Under the pieces are notes generated by a model. The model was given only the letters and a program-made list of their open reading frames with translations. It did not search any database and was not told the origin of the DNA. From Heligmosomoides polygyrus polygyrus (taxonomy: Eukaryota > Nematoda > Chromadorea > Rhabditida > Heligmosomidae), in contig OX377206.1 of the NCBI GenBank assembly GCA_947396885.1, positions 20,269,114-20,333,113 of the forward strand: a stretch of 64,000 nucleotides of DNA. The letters are read 5' to 3'. The position numbers were made by a program, and so were the translations under genes. Below, one piece after another: positions 56,235 through 64,000 of this stretch (positions are counted from its first letter, which is position 1; the number at the start of each line of letters is the position of its first letter).

Positions 56235-58479
56235 ATCTCTCGGCATCTTTTGTTCGTAAATCCCTTGCATCTCTGAGCACGTTGTTTCCCACTTTTCTAA
56301 ATATTTCCTAGAAGTGGAAAGCTCATTGCTACCTTATCTGAATGAACCTACATAGAGCGCAATTTGCTTATTTTTTGAATTATTATATTACCGGAACCAA
56401 AGGTGAACCCCGTTCTGAACACTGAACCACTAATGCGAATATCTCATGCATTGTTTAGAAATTTAATTAATTCAACGTCTACTATAGTTAGCGCATTTTT
56501 GTTAGTCAAACTTTAGAATAAATTTTCTATTTTTGATATGTGGGCTGTCAGATCTCATATACTCCTAACTTGAAATATTTGCTTGCAATTTTGATGCGGG
56601 CTTTGGGTGGGGATTTGGTATCACAGCCCTCCATCAGATTGATAACGATGGCAAAAAATGAAAGTAAATAGTTATGTAGACAATGGGATGACCTATTCTG
56701 CAAGAAGGTAACGTGTCCCAGCTTTCTGCCTGGGCACAGTTTTTCTATATGTGTTCGTTTCGTTTTCCCAGCAACGAATTCTTGAGACAGAAGAATGGTA
56801 TCTGTTTACTTACATGCATCTGAGGATACCATCGATGGCTGTACTTTTTTTAAACTTAACGTTTGCTGTGATTATTCGAAGTTTTTTTGCCGTTTCAACT
56901 GTTAGACGTTTGAACGTTTCTAACACTTATTGCGGTGCATTCCTAGTTGTAGGGGCTGCATCTTAGCGATGTCATCGGAGGTAAACGTGTTCACTGTAGC
57001 CATGTAATATACGCACTCGCCGCATAGAAAACAACTACATTAACGAAATCAAAAAAAAATGTAGAAATGTTTGGGTTTACATAGGGTTAGAGGCTTGAGT
57101 CCAAACGTTTGCAATTTAAGTCGTGAAGCTTAATGTCCTGTCTGTATTGCGGAACTCATTTCGTTTTCAAGAGGCTGATTGATTTCGGAGCTCCTGGACT
57201 AAATTTCACTTTTATTTGATTGATGTTCTTTCTTTCCTGTTAGTCTGCTAAAATTCTATTCAATTTCTTCTTTATAATGGTTTATACATTACCTGGCGCA
57301 CGTTGTTGCTTTACAAGTTTGTTCGAACGAAGAACGATTTTTGAGGCGCCGTTTCCTTACTAGGAATTCGGGCGCTGGTACTATCTGAGCAATCCGGTTG
57401 GAGTAGTTTGCTTATTTCGATATGCTATTGTTTATTTATTGTATTTGTCTTCATGGAGAGATCGTTGAGATGCATTCCCTCCCACTAGGATTGCACATTT
57501 ATTACTTCTAGATTTAGTTTTTTAATGGTTGGACAGCTGAATCTTACTACTCTTACTCGGCTGAGAATTTCACTTTGGAAGATTATAAAATAAACTTCGC
57601 TAACCGCTAGGATGCGCAATTCTGTTAGGAAATAAGTTACCTATATTGTATGTTTATTAGCTAAAATTGGCGCTTCCCTAGTAGGGAGCAGCCTACACAT
57701 CCTCTCATCTGGAAGAGTGCTCTGAAGTTTAGAAAGAATGCCGTTGATAACTGCATTTGAAGCCGAGATTTCGCTGTAATTGAGTTCATTTGAGCAGCAC
57801 TCTCGTTGTGTAATCAGCTCGACAAATTGTTCATTGTTCGTCGATTTGCCCTACTATTCAGCCACAGTGGTCAAGTAGATCGCAAAAAAAGGAAATCGAT
57901 TCTGCGTCGTAGGTCAACTGTGTAGGTCAACTGTCGTGCGAACGTTATTTTTTGCAGCACATCATCATTGACATTGACATCATTTGTTCCAGCCATTTTA
58001 CGCTCCCCTCTGAACAGTCCTTATTTCATACTTTCCACTTTCTCCTCCTGTTTTCCTTCAGCATTTCTTTACTAGATGTTTACGCCTAAGCTGTCAGTGG
58101 TGCTTGTTCGGATTTTGCCTCGTAAGCGTTCCCCAAAGGACGCTTTGATTGGGCTCTGTGCCAAAATGAGCAAGGGAACGATCTCCAGGTTGAGTCCAGT
58201 TGTTACACCAGAGGTGCGTTAGATGAGCTATATCTCGGACGTCCCTGTTCGCGCGGGGGCCAACACCTCGCCAAGTATCCTGTCGGTTTAACGCTGAAAA
58301 ATCAAGGCTTTTAATGTGGGACCCTCAAATACATTTACCAATCTTTCTGTTTCGTAGAAAAATGCGGATGTTTTGGAAGAGGATTGCACTACCTAACTAC
58401 TTGGAGAATGGAACATTTGAGACTAAGCCTGCATGAATAGTAATAACGTAATGAAAGTAGAAAGGAGAAGAGTTGGCGC
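56235..58479. other. No recognisable gene
   Basis: AT-rich; only short frames such as 56751-56966 without a domain. Confidence 0.55.
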
Positions 58480-58590
58480 CTTCACCAATCGGTTTGTAGC
58501 GTGCGTCACGCAATCCACTTCTGGAATACTGTGGAGGTAATTTGAATGTATATTTGGCCTATGCAACGACTCACGTTGGCTAACCGATGG
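58480..58590 (-). mobile_element. SINE, minus strand, left part of an interrupted copy
   Basis: TGCGTCACGCAATCCACTTC and ATTTGGCCTATGCAACGACT match the 3' half of the SINE. The match stops at CCGATGGG. Confidence 0.65.
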
Positions 58591-58599
58591 GAAACCTAG

Positions 58600-58870
58600 G
58601 ATCTCATCAGGATCATTCAAAAATGCCCAAAAATTGCCGCCTGGTAAACCCATTCCGACTTGCAACAAGCTCGGGAGGAATGGAAACCACTGAATCAACT
58701 CGTGTGCTGAAGAAATTCTGCCCCACTTTTGGATTAATATTGAAAATCACGAGTTCGGTGAGGGCGGCAAAATGACCAGCACTGGTTGCATGGGGAGTAT
58801 ATGTGCCGCCGACCTGTGTATGGGTTACCAGGCGACAAATTTTGGCCATCTTTGGACCATGTAGCTCTCC
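58600..58870. mobile_element. Foldback insertion inside a SINE
   Basis: Arms about 58618-58652 and 58822-58858 are inverted copies: AAATTGCCGCCTGGTAAACCC versus GGGTTACCAGGCGACAAATTT. The insertion plus flanking unassigned DNA separates the two SINE halves by about 400 bp. Confidence 0.6.
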
Positions 58871-58989
58871 TTAGCAAAAGCGAACGTCGTCTTGTCAGAT
58901 CCGCCACAGACCGTATACGTCTTGTTGAGAATCGTTGGGGTAAGCTCCAGACGTCCCACTGTCAGACACGTGTGATACCCATGGAGCAA

Positions 58990-59085
58990 CCAAAATGAAT
59001 TGAAGGCTTGATTGACCTAGGCGGAATCCGAATCATGAACTTCAATTCGGATTGCATGTCAGCGCCTCCTGCGACTGCCTACGAC
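58990..59085 (-). mobile_element. SINE, minus strand, right part of the interrupted copy
   Basis: GAATTGAAGGCTTGATTGAC, CTAGGCGGAATCCGAATC (box-B region complement) and GCGCCTCCTGCGACTGCC (head complement) complete the copy begun at 58480. Confidence 0.6.
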
Positions 59086-59296
59086 GATCCAAATTTTCGG
59101 AACACTGTAATGAAAACTGACAACAGAATTAGTCTAATGCAGCCTATGGAAGGTTGACTTGATACGATTTCTTTCCTGGGATTCTTCCCTCTTTCTCTGT
59201 CTGCCTCTGCATGTGCTCGATATCGCTTTCCTAACAATGATCCCACACATTGGGAATTTCCCTCATATAGCCATTATGTCATATATGTATTATATG

Positions 59297-59595
59297 AGGG
59301 CGCGTGCATCGCAGTCGGAAGAGGCGCCGGCTGTCGCGTGCACCCGATACCAGGTTCCTGGTTCGAATTTCCCGCCCAGGCCAACCAAGCCTTCCATCCC
59401 TCCGGGGTCGGTGAATTGGTACCAGAGTTGTCTGGGAAGGATAAAGCGCTGACTTGTTCATCGGCTGGCCACCGCAAGTCATTGTATGGCCAAATACGCA
59501 TTCATGTCGCCTCACGACATCCCGTAGAAGTAGAATGCGCTGGCGCATCCCAGAACGGACTGAGTAACGCCGTCCTTTATCCTTTTATCCAAGAC
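59297..59595 (+). mobile_element. SINE, full length, 8-bp target duplication
   Basis: Flanked by ATTATATG at 59289-59296 and 59596-59603. Box-B-like GGTTCGAATTTCCC is close to the canonical tRNA B box. Tail CCTTTATCCTTTTATCC. Near consensus, thus young. Confidence 0.9.
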
Positions 59596-59603
59596 ATTAT
59601 ATG

Positions 59604-62600
59604 TGTTTTCGATGATAATTTCAACGTATATCATCGAAATTGTCCATACGTAATAATGACTGGGGATTACGCCCGCCCAGACTGCATGGCGCCTAATTCT
59701 GGTGTCGTAGGATTTATTTTTATCTAAGGGTAACAGATTCTGCAGTGGGGTCCTCCGAGTAGGGCAATATTGGGCCACATCACCACATAAGACTTCGAAT
59801 TTTCGGCTTCGAATATTTCAAAGGCCCGCGATCATCGATGCAGATGTATTCTGAAGGTGAGCTCGTATTACCAGCGAGAATTTCTCGTTGAAGACTCGTT
59901 GAATATGCTAGTGTTGTTAGACCGGTGTGGCGGTGACTAGTCCTCTCTTCTTATTCGCAGTCGGGTCGGTCCGAAGCCATAAAACCTTTCTCTTTACCCA
60001 TTGCTGACTGATAAGGCATGACAGGTGTGTGCTGTCACACGGCGACCGCGGTCGGCGACGTCATTGCGGAAATGTTACCAGTTGTATACACAGCATTCAT
60101 GTGATCCCTGTTCAAGGTTATCCTGCTGTTCGCCTCGGATTTTCGCTTCAAATTGTCGCAGATGGGGTAGCGCACAGGAAGAATTTGTAAGGTATTCTTC
60201 AGAAGCTGGGACTTCTGGTACTCCAGGAACTGATGGGTCTACCCTGTCGTCGACGCCTCATAGCAACTCTTCATCTCACCTATTTTTTTGTTCCTTATGA
60301 TCCCTATTCATGAGTTTTGCACTAGTCGTTGATATGGCCTGCAGAGAAAAGCCAGGAAGCGCGAGCCAATCACAACCAATCAGAGTGTCGACCACGCACC
60401 ACCCAATCAGGGCACCGCTTCACACAGCTCTCGACTTCATTCTTCTTAAAATCTCGTCTTTGTAAGTTTTATTGTTAGCAGCGTATTGTGTCACGCAAGG
60501 TTTTTAGGTACCTTAATTTTGAAGGGCCTGATGTTCCGTCGTTCCGTTGCCTTGAGAAGCCCGATCAATATGTAAAAGCCTAAAAATTAAAATCAATCAA
60601 TTAACTGATTAGTGTCGATATTCCTATATTTTCCCTTTATTCTAAGGATTAAAAATACTTTGGTCACTTTAAGGTCTCTTTATTTTACTAAGGATTTTCT
60701 ATAATTCTGAGTGGATGATTGAAGCCAAATCTCGATTCTGAGGAAGAAATCTAAGAGATTAGGCTTTTACATTATGTTTAGGGCTCTGAAACAACCAAAC
60801 GTTGGAACCTTTTATTCTGCTAAATAAAGGTTAAAATAAAAACTTCGTGTTGCACAATAGGATATTAACAATGATCAGGTGCATCCCTCTCTCTTCTCCC
60901 CATGTAGGCCGTATTAATTAATTGTACCGAATTTTTTCTTGAAATTTGGTGACCAGTTCAAGCAGCATGAACTGCGCTGGTTTTTTGCAGCCGGTTAGTG
61001 CCAATTACGAGTCAGACGCCAGCATGGCGAGTTGTTTCTTACCGAAATCTTGGTATATCAGGGAGCCTATGGCCGTCAGGATGAGATGACTTTGTCTGAC
61101 CTTTCTCTCTGGAAAAGAAATACTAAAAGGGAAGTGAAGGACTCCTAGCAAGTTGCCGTATTCCAACAGCGCGTCATAGTGCCTAGCTGAACATCTTTTC
61201 TTACGCAATGGCTGGCCGTCTGGCTGATGATAAGGAGTCGTCTGGGCTAGTCTTGCCTCTCATACACCAAAGTGACGGTGCTCGGATCGGATTTCATCCA
61301 ACGACATCTGTTGTCTTAACAAATTTAGTGAGCAAGTGCAGAACAGACCACAGAAGACTTTCGCTCTTCTTTTTCTTCCTCCTCCTCGGCATCCTCGTCC
61401 TCCTATTCCTCTTCTCTTTTCTCCCACGTTCGTGTCGTCGTAATATGTGCACATCCGTCGAGTCATATGTATTTGTGTATCGCATTTCAATTGGCCCACA
61501 CCTTTTCACCTACCCTTCCTGCCCTTAACTTACGCGCGCAACCTTGTAAATCGATCCGCTATTGACACATAGAGGGTCACAACATAAATCTCCTCAATGG
61601 GGTACGTGTAACACGAGTAGGTTTCACACAGACACGTGAACATCTGCTTCGTAAAGTGCTAGTTGTATGGCTTGCACTGTGCACTTGCAAACCACTTTGA
61701 GTTTTTTCTTCATGAACGACCCCTCAACGGCCTGGACAATATCACGACTTGTCAGTCATGAACAGCTGTTACGTGATCTTTGATTTCGGCTTCAACTGTC
61801 TCTGAGCTCGGTTGTTCCTCACCGACGAAGGGTTGGCGTCACAGCGTTTTGTGGCATCATATGATGGATCTCGTCTTCTGCAAATTCTACAGTCAACCGA
61901 GCAGTGAGACTGAGGCCCAGAGGTCGTTCACTTAGAACAGTTTTGAAAATTGCTCACTTCAGTGTGGATGAGAACTCACTTGATTTTTTGGTGGGCTATG
62001 CTCATGTGACTAGGTTGACTGCTTGCCTCTTTTCTTGTGGTTGTCTTCTAATATTCTTCGAATTCTGATCCCTCCATTAATCGATCGGAGTTTCTCTGTT
62101 TTTCAAATTTAACGATTTGAATTATCGACAACGCCTGTAGTTGATTCTTATTCCATCTTTCTCAGTCTAACGTTGAGAAAAACATCGCATGGTATTTTTT
62201 TTAGAGAAGTTTACAGAAAATAACACTGCTCGGCTGTTCGATATCAGTAACGTCCTCACTAACACTGTTTTGAGGGAAGATGTCTGAGTATAGAGTTTTA
62301 CTAAGCTGGAGAATCTTTCACTTTTTCTTAAAGGATTACCCACAATTTTTAGAATACAATATCCGTAGCTGTAGAATTTGTTCAAGAAAAAAAATTGAAG
62401 TGGAGTAGGTAATACAACGATGTATCAAATATGTTTTATGGACTAAACGAGAAAGGAAGGAATTTAACTTCGTATTCCGAGCAGCTTTCCGTGGGGCTCA
62501 AATCCACAAAATAACAAAATCTGAGCGTGACAATTCCGGGAGCCTGCCCGTCCTGTAAGCCTGGGAATGGAGACAGGTGCTTTAAGAAGCCGTGATGCTG

Positions 62601-63406
62601 GAATGGTAGTTGTGAACAAAAGTAAGAAATGCTTCAAGAGTTTCCTGTTGTTGTACTCGTTTCTCGTTTTCTTGATGTTTTCAATGGTTTCGTTAATTTT
62701 TTATTTTTTATTATTATTTCAATTTTCTTCACTATTAGTCTATGTCTTGTTCTATCATCTATAGGAGGGAGTAATCGCCTTCGAATTCTGAACTCGACGA
62801 CAGAAATTTAAGGCGTTGGGGCTAAAGCGGATCGTTGCTATTCGGTTTTTCCTATGGCTTTACGCCAGTTCCAGTGAATAGGATTTTGAAATGGAAAGCA
62901 AAAAGGTAAAGCTATTTCAAAAAGAGTTCAGATATTATAATAGTTAACTTTAGCCCCTCAGGATGCTCCTCGTTTTCTATTTATGAGTTCGACGGAGGTG
63001 TAGTTTACTGAAACACTATGGGCCGCACCCTATGGGCGCGGTATCTAACTCAGTGTGCTACTGATCCTAGCCAAGCCGTCTGGAGCTAGTGCTCTGACAA
63101 CCGGATGGCTTGAAGACGAACATTTATTTATTTAATTTTTTAAACACAAACATAACTCAAATTTGGGTAGATAGTTCATTCTTGGATGTTTCCATCAAGC
63201 TTTTCTTATCTGCTGTACAGGAGAACTGTTTTTCGACTTGAGTTAACTCTTAGCTGTCCAGTTCCTAAGTAGTTGCCAGGAATATGCGGTGCTGGTAGAC
63301 ATGGACGGAAAAACAAGGCATGAATTCTCCCACCCCCATTTGGGAATGAATTCAGAGAGAGGGCCTTCTGGTAACTAATCCGTAAGCGTTTTAAGAGACC
63401 GTATTC
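59604..63406. other. No recognisable gene
   Basis: About 3.8 kb without a supported gene or element. Pyrimidine-rich at 61365-61430, which produces a basic minus-strand frame of no evident meaning. Confidence 0.5.
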
Positions 63407-64000
63407 ATCGATGTAATCGTCTTGAAACTGTTAGGTCACATTGCAGTCGAAATGCCCTCACGAATTTGGAGGTGTGTGGTGGTTTGCATGATGCAGTCCC
63501 ACTACCTTCTCTCTCTTCCTCCCCCCCCCCCCCCCCCCCTCTCTCCAACACTATTGTTTCTTTCCTAACGTTGTTAAAATTTTGCTCATTTTTGTGGAGT
63601 CACTCTACGTTTCCGAGACGCTGTGAAAAAAACTCTCCCTTTCGGGCAGCTAGTGGCGTAATCGGAGGATGCGAAAGCTGTCGCGTTCTTCCAGAATTGA
63701 TATTTGCGGTTCGGGTTTGCCATCTAACCTAACCAAGCCTTTCCTCCCTCCGCAGTACGTGAATAGGGAGTAAATTCGTTGGGAAGGATAAGGCACAGAC
63801 CTGTCCATCAACTGGCTACCGCAAGTCACTGATCAAATGCACATTCAAATTGTATCCACATAGTAGAGTTCATGGCGCATCCAACAACGAGTTCAAATTA
63901 ACGCCGCCCTTATAGTGATAGTGAACCTCCACACATCTCCAAATTCGTGAGGGCATTTCGTTTACAATGTGACCTAATAGTTTCAAGACAATTACATCGA
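63407..64000. mobile_element. Long inverted-repeat element enclosing a SINE, runs off the window
   Basis: The arm at 63407-63477 (TCGATGTAATCGTCTTGAAA onward to AATTTGGAGGTGTGTGG) is inverted at 63930-64000 with roughly six mismatches over 71 bp. The outer right end is cut by the window edge. Between the arms are a poly-C/pyrimidine tract (63510-63545) and the SINE at 63644. Confidence 0.8.
63644..63912 (+). mobile_element. SINE, plus strand, inside the inverted-repeat element
   Basis: Head GGGCAGCTAGTGGCGTAATC, box-B-like GGTTCGGGTTTGCC, 3' TTCATGGCGCATCC, tail GCCGCCCTTATAG. Diverged. Confidence 0.7.

Noticed and set aside
59274..59727. Conserved-looking peptide frames in many places (for example MRIWPYNDLRWPADEQV)
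   Set aside because: They are translations of the SINE, on either strand, and recur at every copy.

Overview
The window looks like a stretch of nematode genome, probably from a strongylid such as a hookworm. This is an inference. The sequence shows a multi-exon gene with nematode-type splice sites, hookworm/Caenorhabditis-style mariner and RTE-like retroelement remains, and a very abundant tRNA-derived SINE. There are no bacterial features.

One gene can be assembled with confidence. It lies on the + strand from 11,619 to 33,333 and has 11 exons. All intron phases agree, and it encodes a protein of about 473 residues with a C-terminal PDZ domain. The N-terminal part is serine-rich and probably disordered, and carries an RVxF (PP1-docking-like) and a PPxY (WW-ligand-like) motif. 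Its long introns are filled with transposons: two dead mariners, a hAT-like element, a TIR element, a decayed antisense LINE, foldback elements and many SINEs. Exon 4 and the two alternative acceptors of exon 5 form a frame-coupled splice choice.

Region by region: 1-11 kb is gene-poor, with an RTE-like fragment, SINE copies and a MITE. 11.6-33.3 kb is the PDZ gene. 33.3-41.2 kb holds more SINEs (one nested inside another), an RTE-like reverse-transcriptase fragment and a short hAT-like copy. 41.8-42.35 kb is a foldback element. 42,434-48,051 is a GC-rich satellite of 145-bp monomers arranged in an 18-monomer (2,610-bp) higher-order repeat that is present twice and ends in an inverted hairpin. 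48.0-48.75 kb has two further small tandem repeats. 52.6-54.85 kb is a probably young LTR element (BEL/Pao-like) with only a gag-like reading frame, interrupted by a 200-N assembly gap. 54.85-64 kb has a GC-rich trinucleotide tract, SINEs, and at the very end a long inverted repeat that encloses a SINE.

The most notable items are the complete PDZ gene model with its coupled splice choice, the SINE family with exact target-site duplications, and the hierarchical satellite array. Apart from the PDZ gene I could not establish another convincing host gene.
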